Assembly: GCA_045542015.1 (NCBI GenBank)
Contig: JAZQKF010000055.1
Span: forward strand, 56,779-120,778
DNA from: UBA5905 sp045542015
Lineage (GTDB): Bacteria > Bacillota > Clostridia > Oscillospirales > Acutalibacteraceae
Reading direction: 5' to 3'
DNA: 64,000 nucleotides
Shown here: positions 1-8,599 of the stretch, piece after piece
Layout of the letters: every line of letters begins with the position of its first letter
Numbering within the stretch: position 1 is the first letter of the stretch
Notes under the pieces: model-generated
Seen by the model: only the letters and a program-made list of their open reading frames with translations
Database searches by the model: none
What the model was told of the DNA's origin: nothing
Program-made: the position numbers and the translations under genes

Positions 1-501
1 ATCGGTGGTGACGTGATAATCCAACACGAGTTCATTCAGCTCGGTTAACGTATAGGTTACCTTCAACTCCAGATTTCCGGGATAGCCCTCTTCCCCATCG
101 GCGCTGACTGCTGTGAACTCCACCTGAGGATCCACACCCTCCCGCGATACGTTATAATTCCAAACCTTTTTGTCAAAACCTACAGCGCCTCCGTGCAGGT
201 GCACGTGGCGATCCGCCTCATTGCAAAACAGCTGATACGTCTTCCCATTCAGCGCGAATTGTCCGTCCGCGGTACGATTACAAACACGTCCCACAGTAGC
301 GCCGATATAAGCGCCCGAGGAGAAATAATTTTCCGCCTTATCAAATCCCAATACAATGTCCTTGCCTTCGAACAACCAAGCCTGCAGGGATGCACCCAGC
401 GTCAACAGAGAAACCTGAGTGCCGCACCGATTACTCAGCGTAATCTTATGGATCATGCTGCCGTCGCTTAATCGATCAAATTCTTTTACGTTTACAGCCA
501 T
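1..501 (-). CDS. galM: Aldose 1-epimerase (galactose mutarotase), N-terminal part, cut by window edge
   Basis: Reading the minus strand from an ATG at 501 gives 167 codons open to the left edge, so the gene is partial. The product would interconvert alpha and beta anomers of galactose or glucose in the cytoplasm, feeding the Leloir pathway. Visible family features are the N-terminal beta-sandwich start, the GRVCNR segment followed by FALNGKTYQL, and the HVHLHGG motif with the substrate-binding histidines near residue 100, then GFDKKVW. A GGAGGAG ribosome site lies just before the ATG. It follows the ComEA-like gene by 10 bases on the same strand. The C-terminal catalytic glutamate lies outside the window. 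Family call is firm; sugar specificity is not. Confidence 0.9.
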   Translation of the reverse strand, partial: MAVNVKEFDRLSDGSMIHKITLSNRCGTQVSLLTLGASLQAWLFEGKDIVLGFDKAENYFSSGAYIGATVGRVCNRTADGQFALNGKTYQLFCNEADRHVHLHGGAVGFDKKVWNYNVSREGVDPQVEFTAVSADGEEGYPGNLELKVTYTLTELNELVLDYHVTTD

Positions 502-511
502 CGTCTCCTCC

Positions 512-973
512 TTAGTCGTCCAGCGTCAGATACGGCGTCCAGGCATTGTATCGCCCCTCACCGATGCCCTCAATCTCCTTGAGCTGTTCCATATACGTGA
601 AGCCGCCAATAGACTCGCGGAACTCCACAATGCGCTTTGCATAGGTCTCACCGATGCCTCTGATGGTCATTAGCTCGTCCTCAGTGGCGGTATTGAGGTT
701 GATCTTCTTAATCGTTTGCGTCGGTTCGTCCGATTCAGAAGCCGCGGTCGAAACCGTCGTATTCTTTTCAGAACTCGCCGTATGGTTATCCTGCGTTTCG
801 GCAGAAGTGCTTGTGGTAACCGTTGCCTCCACCGGCACGTACTCGATCACCGTCTCCCGCGTATTGGCAACGCCGAAGATAAACGGCAGCAACGAACCGA
901 TGATCAGAAAGAACACCGCCGTAACCACTTCTATCAGAACGAAGTAAATTATGTTTTTCTTTTTATCATCCAT
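512..973 (-). CDS. ComEA-like helix-hairpin-helix protein with N-terminal membrane anchor
   Basis: 153 residues. One hydrophobic segment at about residues 8-31 is followed by a Ser/Thr-rich linker, then two helix-hairpin-helix units over residues 90-150 (INLNTATEDEL, IRGIGETYAKRIVEFR, IEGIGEGRY). This architecture matches ComEA, the membrane-tethered DNA receptor of the competence pseudopilus, which binds duplex DNA outside the membrane. The SLBB domain seen before the HhH pair in many ComEA proteins is not evident and the linker is short. comEC is not in the window, although a ComEB-type dCMP deaminase is encoded 4 kb away. A DNA-binding surface protein is likely; a role in transformation is inference. 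Confidence 0.75.
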   Translation of the reverse strand: MDDKKKNIIYFVLIEVVTAVFFLIIGSLLPFIFGVANTRETVIEYVPVEATVTTSTSAETQDNHTASSEKNTTVSTAASESDEPTQTIKKINLNTATEDELMTIRGIGETYAKRIVEFRESIGGFTYMEQLKEIEGIGEGRYNAWTPYLTLDD

Positions 974-990
974 CGGTGATAAACACCCAC

Positions 991-2346
991 TTATTTTTGA
1001 ATTTCCTCAAAGGCCTCTCGTACCGTGCGAACACCGACGACCTCAATGTCGTTGCGCTTAGTTAAGGAGGACAAATTGTGGTGCGGTACAATTACCTTTT
1101 TAAAGCCCATGCGCGCCGCTTCAGCCACACGCAGGTCAGCATTGGACACGGCGCGGATCTCGCCGGTCAAGCCAATCTCGCCGAAGGCGATGGTATCGGA
1201 GGAGATCACCGCATCCTTTAGACCGGAAATCAGCGCCAGAGCCACCGATAGGTCGACGGCGGGCTCGTCCAGATACAGACCGCCAACCACGTTAACATAG
1301 GTGTCCAAATTTGAGAAGAAATAACCTGCCCGCTTCTCCAACACGGCCAGAATTAAAGACAGGCGATTATAATCAAAGCCGGTAGCCATTCGCCGCGGAT
1401 TCCCAAAGCCCGTAGGCGAAACCAAGCCCTGTACCTCCGCCAGCATCGGGCGCGTACCCTTAATGCTACACGCCACACAGGAACCACTGACGTTTAAGGG
1501 GCGACCCGACAACAGCATCAGGGACGGATTTTCCACCTCAACCAAACCTTTATCCGCCATTTCGAACACACCGATCTCATTGGTGGAGCCGTAGCGATTC
1601 TTTACGCACCGCAGCAGCCGATAGCTGGAATGACGATCCCCCTCAAAATACAGGACGCAGTCGACGATGTGCTCCATCACCTTAGGTCCGGCGATGGCGC
1701 CGTCTTTATTTACGTGACCGACCACAAACACGGGGATGTCCATTCTCTTGGCAACCCGCATTATGGCGGCGGTACACTCGCGCACCTGCGTGACGCTGCC
1801 GGAGGCAGACGCTACCTCATCAAGGTGCATGGTCTGAATGGAATCCACAATGACGAGATCCGGCTTCTCCGCCTGCATGGTCGCCAGGACGATGTCCATA
1901 TTACTCTCACACAGCACAAACAGATTATCCGAGGATACGCCCAGTCGATCCGCACGAAGCTTCAGCTGTCCCTCCGACTCCTCACCGGATACATACAATA
2001 TCTTTAAAGTAGAGCCAAGATGCTCACAGATCTGCAATAGCAGCGTAGACTTGCCGATACCGGGATCACCGCCGATGAGCATCAGCCCACCGCGGACGAT
2101 ACCGCCGCCCAAAACGCGGTCCAATTCCTTTAGTCCGGTATGATACCGCTGCTTCGTATTTGGCGCTATGGAGCCGATGGGCTGAACGGTTGCACTTTTC
2201 GCGCTGACCGAAGCAGTCGCCGCTTGTGACTGAATCTGCTCCTCCATACTATTCCACGCACCGCAGGACGGACAACGACCGTACCATTTGGTGGATTCTG
2301 CGCCACACTCATTGCACGCATATATGGTTTTTGATTTAGCAGCCAT
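991..2346 (-). CDS. radA: DNA repair protein RadA/Sms
   Basis: 451 residues, the usual length. RadA is a RecA-like hexameric helicase that promotes branch migration during recombination and repair. The N-terminus has a C4 zinc finger (Cys 11, 14, 25, 28), followed by a RecA-fold ATPase with Walker A GGDPGIGKST at about 92-101, the RadA-specific KNRYG motif near residue 250, and a Lon-protease-like C-terminal domain (GDAxFGEIGLTGEIR-like segment near 390). It lies 9 bases downstream of the amidase gene and 17 bases upstream of the ComEA-like gene, so it is probably co-transcribed with both. Nothing looks unusual. Confidence 0.97.
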   Translation of the reverse strand: MAAKSKTIYACNECGAESTKWYGRCPSCGAWNSMEEQIQSQAATASVSAKSATVQPIGSIAPNTKQRYHTGLKELDRVLGGGIVRGGLMLIGGDPGIGKSTLLLQICEHLGSTLKILYVSGEESEGQLKLRADRLGVSSDNLFVLCESNMDIVLATMQAEKPDLVIVDSIQTMHLDEVASASGSVTQVRECTAAIMRVAKRMDIPVFVVGHVNKDGAIAGPKVMEHIVDCVLYFEGDRHSSYRLLRCVKNRYGSTNEIGVFEMADKGLVEVENPSLMLLSGRPLNVSGSCVACSIKGTRPMLAEVQGLVSPTGFGNPRRMATGFDYNRLSLILAVLEKRAGYFFSNLDTYVNVVGGLYLDEPAVDLSVALALISGLKDAVISSDTIAFGEIGLTGEIRAVSNADLRVAEAARMGFKKVIVPHHNLSSLTKRNDIEVVGVRTVREAFEEIQK

Positions 2347-2355
2347 ACTACGTCC

Positions 2356-2997
2356 TCACTTTTTATCCAGATAGTCCCAATACCCCAGCGCGATGGACCA
2401 CGCCATCTTACGCTGATAATCGGTATCCTTGAGTTTCGTTAGTTCTTCGGAATTTGACAAAAATCCGCACTCCACCAGCACCGCCGGCACCGTCGTGTTT
2501 TGCATCAGAAAAACGCCGTCGGAAATGGATTTAACCGGTCGGTGATTATCCGTCTGAAGGTGCCTGACAACCGACCCCTGCACCGACTCTGCCAATTCAA
2601 TACCTCTTGCATTTGACGGCGAATAAAACGTCTGTGTTCCGCTGTATCGCGGAATCGAAAACATGTTTTGATGAATGGCGATCACCGCGGCAGAGCCCTC
2701 GTACAGAGCCAAGCGCCGCTGCATATCGCCACTTTTGGTGTCCGCCAGGGCGGTGTCGGTTTCGCGGGTCATCAGCGTGGTTATCCCGCACACTGACAGC
2801 ATATCCCGCAGATGAAGCGCAATATCTAAATTGATTTGCTTTTCGCAGGTTCCGTCCGGCGCGACGGCACCGCCGTCAAAGCCGCCGTGACCCGCATCAA
2901 TAAGCAGGTAATCCGAAACTTCCTCTGCTGTGGGAATTGCAGCGCACCCCATCAGCAGTACGCTCAAGCACAATAACGCACAAAAAAATCTTTTCAT
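2356..2997 (-). CDS. N-acetylmuramoyl-L-alanine amidase (CwlD-like), predicted lipoprotein
   Basis: 213 residues. The signal peptide ends in a lipobox-like LLMGC with Cys18, suggesting export and lipid anchoring. The mature part is a zinc-dependent amidase_3 domain: DAGHGG with His37, the metal-binding Glu52, IAIHQN with the second histidine near 108, and catalytic LVECGF near 177. The enzyme cuts the bond between MurNAc and the stem peptide in peptidoglycan. CwlD, which makes muramic-delta-lactam in spore cortex, is the closest size match, but nothing else in the window ties this gene to sporulation. It sits between a membrane protein gene and radA on the same strand. Confidence 0.85.
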   Translation of the reverse strand: MKRFFCALLCLSVLLMGCAAIPTAEEVSDYLLIDAGHGGFDGGAVAPDGTCEKQINLDIALHLRDMLSVCGITTLMTRETDTALADTKSGDMQRRLALYEGSAAVIAIHQNMFSIPRYSGTQTFYSPSNARGIELAESVQGSVVRHLQTDNHRPVKSISDGVFLMQNTTVPAVLVECGFLSNSEELTKLKDTDYQRKMAWSIALGYWDYLDKK

Positions 2998-3047
2998 CGT
3001 ACATCACCCTACACAGTGTATGAGGCAAGGCGCGATGATTATTCAAA

Positions 3048-3800
3048 TCAAATCTCGTCCTCGACTTCCGCTTTTTTCTGCTTAAAAGTAATGAACTCGG
3101 ACAGCGAGAAATGATGACCGCCGAAGTAATACGAGATACCGCTCACCGTAGGCACAAACAGATATACGGGAAGCAAGAGAATCAGTCGCCACCACGCGAT
3201 GACAGCATCGCCGTCGGCGGCTCCCAAAACCCAATTGAAGTACGGCGCATAAGCGAAGGTCGACAGTTTAAACACATCCAGCAGCAATCCCGTCGGTCCA
3301 AAGGCGTTGGCAATAAACAGAATCAGCCACACCAGGAAGAACGGCGATATTGCCAGCAAGCCAATCTTCACACCACGCCAGGGATCGGGACGCTGGCCGC
3401 GATAGCGGACGTTGGTATCGTCACAATTACCAAACTCCCACAGGATATGATACGGGAAAATGCCGAGAACAATCAGCATCAGGATTTGCGATACCACGTC
3501 CAGTACACGTTTCGTATTATCCGACACCACACGGATGGCCGTGAACATCTGATTGTCCTTCAGCTCCAAGTCTGCTGCGGTCAATTCTTCCTCACCGTCG
3601 GCGTAATAGTGCTCGGTAATCATCGACACCGATTCGTCCTCTGCCTGTTCGAACACCTGATAACCAACCACGTCGCTGAAAAACGCGGTACCGATCACGT
3701 TCATGGACACGTACATAATGGCACACAATACCATCGCCAGCAACACGCGCACAAACAATTTGAGAGAAATACTAATTGTTTTCTTTGTTCGTTTCTTCAT
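3048..3800 (-). CDS. Unknown multi-pass membrane protein
   Basis: 250 residues, family not recognised. It starts with a very basic stretch (MKKRTKKT) and a hydrophobic segment at about 13-38. A loop of some 65 residues rich in Glu/Asp follows (about 50-90), then three or four further hydrophobic segments (about 97-118, 145-168, 200-222), and an acidic Lys/Glu-rich tail ends in EVEDEI. The ATG at 3800 has a GGAGC ribosome site. The stop lies 50 bases before the amidase start and the gene begins 12 bases after rpiB, so it belongs to the same transcript. It has no obvious catalytic motif. A cell-envelope role is only suggested by the neighbouring amidase. Confidence 0.6.
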   Translation of the reverse strand: MKKRTKKTISISLKLFVRVLLAMVLCAIMYVSMNVIGTAFFSDVVGYQVFEQAEDESVSMITEHYYADGEEELTAADLELKDNQMFTAIRVVSDNTKRVLDVVSQILMLIVLGIFPYHILWEFGNCDDTNVRYRGQRPDPWRGVKIGLLAISPFFLVWLILFIANAFGPTGLLLDVFKLSTFAYAPYFNWVLGAADGDAVIAWWRLILLLPVYLFVPTVSGISYYFGGHHFSLSEFITFKQKKAEVEDEI

Positions 3801-3812
3801 AACTGCTCCTAA

Positions 3813-4262
3813 TTATTCGATAACCTCGTCGTTTTCAACCGCCGTAATCATATCCAAGCGGGTTTGGTGACGACCGCCCTCAAAGGGGGTGTCCAGCCAC
3901 GCCGTCACGATCTCCTTGGCGGTCTCTGCGCCGATAACGCGAGCGCCCATCGCCAGCATATTCGAGTTATTGTGGGCGCGCGTCATCTTAGCGGAGTAGA
4001 CGTCGTTACACAGCGAGCAACGGATCCCCTTCACCTTATTGGCGACGATCGACATACCGATTCCGGTACCGCAGATAACGATACCGCGGTCGCACTGACC
4101 CGAGGCCACAGCGCGAGCCGCACGAGCACCGAAAATGGGATAATGACAACTGTCTTCAGAGTCCGTTCCGAAATCCATATAGGACAGTCCGCGCTCCTCC
4201 AGCATCTTAATAACCACAGCCTTCAGCTCCAAAGCTGCATGGTCACAAGCAATGGCAATCAT
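3813..4262 (-). CDS. rpiB: Ribose 5-phosphate isomerase B
   Basis: 149 residues, typical of the RpiB/LacAB family. It interconverts ribose 5-phosphate and ribulose 5-phosphate in the pentose phosphate pathway. The N-terminal phosphate and active-site segment (IACDHAALELK), the conserved CGTGIGMSIVANK loop carrying the active-site cysteine, and the DVYSAKMTRAHNNSNMLAMGARVIG segment are all present. A GGAGGT ribosome site precedes the ATG at 4262. The gene follows the FabG-like gene by 15 bases on the same strand. Sugar phosphate isomerases of this fold can also act on allose or galactose phosphates; RpiB is by far the best fit. Confidence 0.95.
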   Translation of the reverse strand: MIAIACDHAALELKAVVIKMLEERGLSYMDFGTDSEDSCHYPIFGARAARAVASGQCDRGIVICGTGIGMSIVANKVKGIRCSLCNDVYSAKMTRAHNNSNMLAMGARVIGAETAKEIVTAWLDTPFEGGRHQTRLDMITAVENDEVIE

Positions 4263-4277
4263 ATACTACCTCCATCG

Positions 4278-5015
4278 TTAAATTACAATGCCGCCGTTAG
4301 GCGCCAACACCTGACCGGTGATAAATCCCGCCTGATCCGATACAAGAAACGCCACGGCAGCGGCTACATCCTCAGGAGTACCCAGGCGACACACCGGCGT
4401 TTCCTGCGCCAGTTCATCCAACGTACTGTCATCAAAGCCCGACAGCATATCCGTACGGATGACGCCGGGGGCAACACAGTTTACCCGCACGCCGGAGGGA
4501 CCAACCTCCTTGGCCAGCGCCTTGGTCATACCGATCAGCGCCGCCTTCGCCGTGGAATAGTGCACCTCACAGGAGCCGCCGGTCTGTCCCCACATAGAGG
4601 ACACGTTCACGATACAGCCGCTACGTGCACGAATCATTGCGGGCAGCACAGCACGGCTGGTATAAAATGCGCCGCTGACGTGCACGTCCATCATCCGCTG
4701 CCACTCACTATCTGAAATATCCGTAAATAGCTTCTGTTGGGCAATTCCGGCGTTGTTCACCAGCACGGAAATAGGACCGAACTCCTGCGCCACGTCCTCC
4801 ACCAGTTGGGAAACCGCGACACTGTCGGCAACGTCACAAAAGAAAGCCTTGGCGGTGCCGCCGGTGGCCCGTATCTGCTCACAGACGTGCTCGGCCTCTG
4901 CCACAGAGCGGTTACCGTGCACCGCCACCGCGTATCCGTCCGCGGCCAGTCGCAACGCGATCGCTCTGCCGATACCGCGAGAAGAGCCGGTCACCAATGC
5001 TACTCGTTTCATCAT
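4278..5015 (-). CDS. Short-chain dehydrogenase, FabG-like 3-oxoacyl-ACP reductase
   Basis: A classical SDR of about 245 residues. The NADP-binding TGSSRGIG motif is near residue 10, NNAG near 88, catalytic Ser near 141 in VSSMWG, and YSTAK with Tyr/Lys near 155-159. FabG reduces 3-oxoacyl-ACP in fatty acid synthesis, but the gene is far from any fab cluster here, so a different oxidoreductase substrate is possible. ATG at 5015 overlaps the TGA of the upstream dCMP deaminase gene (TGATG), which implies translational coupling; the next in-frame ATG at 5012 is equally spaced for the ribosome. Family firm, substrate uncertain. Confidence 0.88.
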   Translation of the reverse strand: MMKRVALVTGSSRGIGRAIALRLAADGYAVAVHGNRSVAEAEHVCEQIRATGGTAKAFFCDVADSVAVSQLVEDVAQEFGPISVLVNNAGIAQQKLFTDISDSEWQRMMDVHVSGAFYTSRAVLPAMIRARSGCIVNVSSMWGQTGGSCEVHYSTAKAALIGMTKALAKEVGPSGVRVNCVAPGVIRTDMLSGFDDSTLDELAQETPVCRLGTPEDVAAAVAFLVSDQAGFITGQVLAPNGGIVI

Positions 5016-5497
5016 CACAGCTCCACCACAATCTCTCTACCGGTCGGTTCGTACTTATCAAAGGTAATGCCGGTCATGCGAAACATCAGTTTGGATGCCT
5101 GCACCGAATCGCTGTCACCGTACTTATCCGACAGATACACCACCCGCTTCACACCAGCCTGAATCAGCGCCTTTGCGCACTCATTACAGGGGAACAGAGT
5201 GCAATACACCGTCGCGCCACGAATACTGCCACCGCCATAATTCAGAATGGCGTTGAGCTCGGCGTGGCACACGTACAGATATTTGGTGTCCTTGGGTGCA
5301 CCCTCGCGAGCCCAGGGCATCAATTCGTCCGCACAGCCGGTGGGCATACCGTTATAGCCAACCGACATAATCTTATTGTCGGGACCAACGATACAGGCGC
5401 CAACCTGAGTACCGGGATCCTTGCTCCGCTGTGCAGACAGCATAGCAATCCCCATAAAATACGCGTCCCAGCTGAGATAATCTTTTCTCTGATCCAT
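5015..5497 (-). CDS. Deoxycytidylate deaminase (ComEB type)
   Basis: 160 residues. It deaminates dCMP to dUMP, supplying thymidylate synthesis. The zinc-binding and catalytic signatures are visible: CHAELNAIL (His and catalytic Glu) near residue 80 and PCNECAK (two cysteines) near 108, with VGACIV and the SKDPGTQVG substrate segment in the N-terminal third. The Firmicutes form is called ComEB and is usually next to comEA; here a ComEA-like gene lies 4 kb downstream in the same run of genes. The start at 5497 has an AAGGAGA site inside the end of mutY, five bases after the mutY stop, so co-transcription is likely. Confidence 0.93.
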   Translation of the reverse strand: MDQRKDYLSWDAYFMGIAMLSAQRSKDPGTQVGACIVGPDNKIMSVGYNGMPTGCADELMPWAREGAPKDTKYLYVCHAELNAILNYGGGSIRGATVYCTLFPCNECAKALIQAGVKRVVYLSDKYGDSDSVQASKLMFRMTGITFDKYEPTGREIVVEL

Positions 5498-5501
5498 TGA
5501 T

Positions 5502-6566
5502 TTAACTCTCCTTGTGCAGAAATCCGTCTAACTGTGCTTTATAGAATTGGAATGCTCCCGGAATGGGATAATTCTCCTTCAGTTCGGCAAAAGTGACCCA
5601 ACGATATTCCTCCGATAGCGACAGCGGCTTTCGACAGAGAAACAGGTTTCCGTGCATCTGCCATTCAATGTGTGAGAACAGATGCTTTGCAGGCGGTAGT
5701 TCGCGCAGAAATTCACAGTGTTCTGTCAATTCCTCGGGCACAGCCGAAAACACATCCGCGCCAATGGCATTAGGAAACTCCCACATACCCGCTAATAAAC
5801 CGACTTCGCCGCGTTTGCGGAGCAGTACCATCGACGGGTCGCCGTCCCATAGTATCAACGCTACGTTTCGCTCTTCAACACGCCTGCGCGTCTTTTTGAT
5901 CCGCGTAGGCAGATCGGCAGCAGTACCGCATCGGGCGCCCTCACACTCATTCAGTAGCGGGCAGGCAGAACAACGCGGTGCAGCATTGGGCAGACAGACC
6001 TTCTCCCCCAGCTCCATCAGCGCCTGATTAAAGACGCCCGCCTGCTGATCGGGGACAAGGGACTTTGCCAGTTCGGTGAAATGCTTTTTCCCCTCGGTGC
6101 TGAGCACGTCAACATCGTCGTTGGTCAGCCGCGCCAAAACGCGCATCACGTTTCCATCCACGGCAGGAACGGAAATATCATAGGCGATAGAGGCGATGGC
6201 ACCCGCCGTATAGGCGCCGATACCGGGGAGCGACAACAACGCGCCGTAATCCGACGGCAGCTGACCGGCATACTCGCGCACGATGATCTGTGCGGCCTTC
6301 TGCAGGTTTTTAGCCCGAGAATAATATCCAAGGCCTTCCCACAGCTTGAGCAATTCCTCCTGCGGCACTTCCGCTAAAGCCTGAACATTGGGCAATACCT
6401 CGATAAACCGCTGATAGTACGGCAGAGCGGCCTCGATCCGTGTCTGCTGCAGCATAATCTCGGATATCCATACGTGATACGGTGTGGGGTCCTCTCTCCA
6501 AGGGTAGGTTTGCGCATTCTCAAGATACCAAGTTATCAACCGGTTTTGAATTGCTGTGATATCCAA
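5502..6566 (-). CDS. mutY: A/G-specific adenine DNA glycosylase MutY
   Basis: 354 residues. MutY removes adenine mispaired with 8-oxoguanine. Catalytic Glu lies in QQTRIE near residue 43, the helix-hairpin-helix LPGIGAYTAG near 117 and catalytic Asp in AVDGNVMRVL near 143. An Fe-S cluster motif C-X7-C-X2-C-X5-C lies near 190-208. The C-terminal half (about 225-350) is the Nudix-like 8-oxoG recognition domain (LLRKRGEVGLLAGMWEFP). The start codon is TTG at 6566, chosen because GGGAGGTG lies 8 bases ahead and no ATG is near. It is the first gene after a good promoter, so it probably heads the operon running to galM. Confidence 0.96.
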   Translation of the reverse strand: MDITAIQNRLITWYLENAQTYPWREDPTPYHVWISEIMLQQTRIEAALPYYQRFIEVLPNVQALAEVPQEELLKLWEGLGYYSRAKNLQKAAQIIVREYAGQLPSDYGALLSLPGIGAYTAGAIASIAYDISVPAVDGNVMRVLARLTNDDVDVLSTEGKKHFTELAKSLVPDQQAGVFNQALMELGEKVCLPNAAPRCSACPLLNECEGARCGTAADLPTRIKKTRRRVEERNVALILWDGDPSMVLLRKRGEVGLLAGMWEFPNAIGADVFSAVPEELTEHCEFLRELPPAKHLFSHIEWQMHGNLFLCRKPLSLSEEYRWVTFAELKENYPIPGAFQFYKAQLDGFLHKES

Positions 6567-6604
6567 ACGCGCACCTCCCCCACTATCATCTATACATAGA
6601 GATC

Positions 6605-6633
6605 ATTATATCACACTTACATTATTTATACAA
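6605..6633 (-). promoter_or_regulatory. Sigma-A promoter for the mutY operon
   Basis: On the minus strand TTGTAT (6633-6628), a 17-base spacer and TATAAT (6610-6605) lie about 40 bases before the mutY start codon. Confidence 0.7.
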
Positions 6634-6635
6634 TA

Positions 6636-6676
6636 GAAAAAAACCGCCATTATCAAAAAAAGATAACGGCGGTTTT
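6636..6676 (-). terminator. Intrinsic terminator after upp
   Basis: Arms 6640-6654 and 6662-6676 form a 15-bp stem with a 7-base loop. The single mismatch on the plus strand becomes a G-U pair in minus-strand RNA. A run of Ts follows on the minus strand, so it ends the tsaE-tsaB-upp transcript, 7 bases past the upp stop. Confidence 0.85.
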
Positions 6677-6682
6677 AATCAA

Positions 6683-7315
6683 TTATTTCGTGCCGAAAAT
6701 ACGGTCACCGGCATCGCCCAAACCGGGCAGAATATAGCCATTCTCATTCAGGCGCTCATCCAGGTTTGCGCAGTAAACCTGCACGTCGGGGTGGCTGTCA
6801 GTCAGACACTTCAAGCCCTCGGGTGCGGCGATAATGCACATAAACTTGATGGAACGGGGATTATAGGACTTAATCTGATTAATCGCATCCACGGCAGAGC
6901 CGCCGGTGGCCAGCATCGGATCCAGCACAATCACGTCGCGGTCCGAAATATCCTTGGGCAGCTTGCAGTAATAGGGATGCGGAATCAGCGTCTCCTCGTC
7001 GCGATACATACCAATATGACCGACACGCGCGGAGGGAACCAACTCCAATGCACCATCCACCATACCCAATCCGGCGCGGAGAATCGGCACAAAGGCCAGT
7101 TTTCGACCGGCAATGACGCGACACTTTGCCACGGTCAAGGGGGTCTGCACGTCCACCTCGCAGGTGGGCAGGTCGCGAGTGGCCTCGTACACCAGCAGCT
7201 CGGTGATCTCCTTAATCAGTCCACGGAACTGATTAGAGGGGGTGTTCACGTCGCGCAGCATACTGAGCTTGTGCTGAATCAAGGGATGATCGGCGATAAA
7301 AGGTTTCTTGTCCAT
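6683..7315 (-). CDS. upp: Uracil phosphoribosyltransferase
   Basis: 210 residues. It joins uracil and PRPP to make UMP in pyrimidine salvage. The PRPP-binding loop VIVLDPMLATGGSA lies near residues 129-143, RAGLGMVDG near 80 and the uracil-binding C-terminal segment YILPGLGDAGDRIFGT at the end. An AGGAGGT site lies 9 bases before the ATG. It is the last gene of a three-gene transcript with tsaE and tsaB, separated from tsaB by 30 bases and closed by a clear terminator. Length and motifs are standard. Confidence 0.97.
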   Translation of the reverse strand: MDKKPFIADHPLIQHKLSMLRDVNTPSNQFRGLIKEITELLVYEATRDLPTCEVDVQTPLTVAKCRVIAGRKLAFVPILRAGLGMVDGALELVPSARVGHIGMYRDEETLIPHPYYCKLPKDISDRDVIVLDPMLATGGSAVDAINQIKSYNPRSIKFMCIIAAPEGLKCLTDSHPDVQVYCANLDERLNENGYILPGLGDAGDRIFGTK

Positions 7316-7345
7316 ACTATTGTACCTCCTGTGAGTACTTGATAT

Positions 7346-8050
7346 TTACTTACCCAAACGAGCATTCAGTTCGCGTTCTGCCTGGGGCAGACGCAGATAG
7401 AGCGGTAATAGCGCATCGGCAGAGACGGTCTCCCCTGCCTCCCATTTCTTCTGCGCCACCACGGCCGTAGCGGCGGCGGTCTGATAGCGCACCGCAGGGG
7501 GAGCCAGCGTCACATTCGGCACCTTATCTGCCAGCGCGCTATAGCACATAGCGCTGCCGTCACCCACCAGAATCACAGGACGATTCAGCGTCCCCAAACG
7601 ATCGGCTAATTCCGCAATGGTGATGGCCTCGTCCTCTGTGATTCGATTCACAACGCCGTTCTTGCGCTCAAACAGAGCCGTATAAACCTGCGAGCATCTG
7701 GCGTCCATCACACCGCAGATCACCGCATTCTCTGCGGCGATATTCTCTGACATACATTCCAGAGTGGATACGGAAATACAAGGCAAATTATGTGTCAAGG
7801 CAATTCCCTTTACAGCAGAAACGCCGATACGCACGCCGGTGAAAGAGCCTGGTCCGGCGTTCACCGCCACCGCATCCAACTCTCCTACCGAAACGTCAGA
7901 GGTCTTAAGCAGGTGTTCCACCATAGACATTAGTGTCTGGCTGTGTGTCAAGTTGCTGTGTGAATAATAGCAGCCCAATATCTGCTCGTCTCGTATCAGG
8001 GCGCAGGATACCGGCTTTGCCGACGTATCCAATGCTAGTATCAATGACAC
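7346..8050 (-). CDS. tsaB: tRNA threonylcarbamoyladenosine biosynthesis protein TsaB
   Basis: 234 residues with the chosen start. TsaB is the inactive ASKHA-fold partner of TsaD in making t6A37 of ANN-decoding tRNAs. The N-terminus ILALDTSAKPVSCAL and the segment VNAGPGSFTGVRIGVSAVKGIA near residue 70 identify the family. The reading frame extends 34 codons further upstream, but those overlap tsaE and lack family similarity. GTG at 8050 has an AAAGGGTGG ribosome site and begins 2 bases after the tsaE stop, so it was chosen. The length then equals the family norm. tsaD is not in the window. Confidence 0.92.
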   Translation of the reverse strand: MSLILALDTSAKPVSCALIRDEQILGCYYSHSNLTHSQTLMSMVEHLLKTSDVSVGELDAVAVNAGPGSFTGVRIGVSAVKGIALTHNLPCISVSTLECMSENIAAENAVICGVMDARCSQVYTALFERKNGVVNRITEDEAITIAELADRLGTLNRPVILVGDGSAMCYSALADKVPNVTLAPPAVRYQTAAATAVVAQKKWEAGETVSADALLPLYLRLPQAERELNARLGK

Positions 8051-8052
8051 CG

Positions 8053-8469
8053 TTATCCCACCCTTTCTATCAATCGTACGTTTTCTTCGGCTTGTTGAAT
8101 GCGGATGCGAATAGCGTCCGCGGGCAACGCCGCCTCGACGTTCTCGCTCCACTCCACCACCAGGATCGCGCCGGAATCCAGATAGTCGAAATAGCCGGTG
8201 GAATACAGGTCATTCCACCCGGTCACGCGGTACATATCAAAATGAATCAGCGGCGGCTGTCCGCCATAGTTGTGGACAAGGGCGAAGGTGGGACTGGAAA
8301 CCTCAGCCGACAAACCCAGTCCGTCCGCTATACCACGAACCATAGCGGTCTTTCCCATACCCATGCCGCCATAGAACGCCACCACGTCACCGGCTGCAAG
8401 CGTCTGCGCCAGTTGACGTCCGTATTCCTCGGTCATTGCCACCGAATCCGAGCGAAAAATCTCACTCAT
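8053..8469 (-). CDS. tsaE: tRNA threonylcarbamoyladenosine biosynthesis ATPase TsaE
   Basis: 138 residues. TsaE is the small P-loop ATPase that resets the TsaBDE complex in t6A synthesis. Walker A GGMGMGKT is at about residues 34-41, followed by SPTFALVHNYGG and the HFDMYR motif, then the WSENVEAALP segment typical of the family. ATG at 8469 has a GAGG site 7 bases ahead; a TTG two codons earlier is in frame but badly spaced. It is the first gene of tsaE-tsaB-upp. Confidence 0.95.
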   Translation of the reverse strand: MSEIFRSDSVAMTEEYGRQLAQTLAAGDVVAFYGGMGMGKTAMVRGIADGLGLSAEVSSPTFALVHNYGGQPPLIHFDMYRVTGWNDLYSTGYFDYLDSGAILVVEWSENVEAALPADAIRIRIQQAEENVRLIERVG

Positions 8470-8507
8470 AGTCAAACCTCAATTCAAAATTATAGCGATT
8501 TTTACCC

Positions 8508-8535
8508 ATTATAGCACAACTTATAAAATAATCAA
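8508..8535 (-). promoter_or_regulatory. Promoter for tsaE-tsaB-upp
   Basis: Minus-strand TTGATT (8535-8530), a 16-base spacer and TATAAT (8513-8508), about 40 bases before the tsaE start. It diverges from the SEDS gene promoter. Confidence 0.6.
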
Positions 8536-8544
8536 AGAGAAATC

Positions 8545-8573
8545 TTGCAACATCGGGAAAAATGAATTATAAT
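8545..8573 (+). promoter_or_regulatory. Promoter for the SEDS gene
   Basis: TTGCAA (8545-8550), a 17-base spacer and a perfect TATAAT (8568-8573), 27 bases before the start codon. Confidence 0.75.
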
Positions 8574-8599
8574 AGTAAAAAATTAAAGGAGGTGTGAAT

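Noticed and set aside
8051..8152. N-terminal 34-codon extension of tsaB
   Set aside because: It lies inside tsaE, is Arg/Gly-rich and unlike TsaB; GTG 8050 has the ribosome site and family start.
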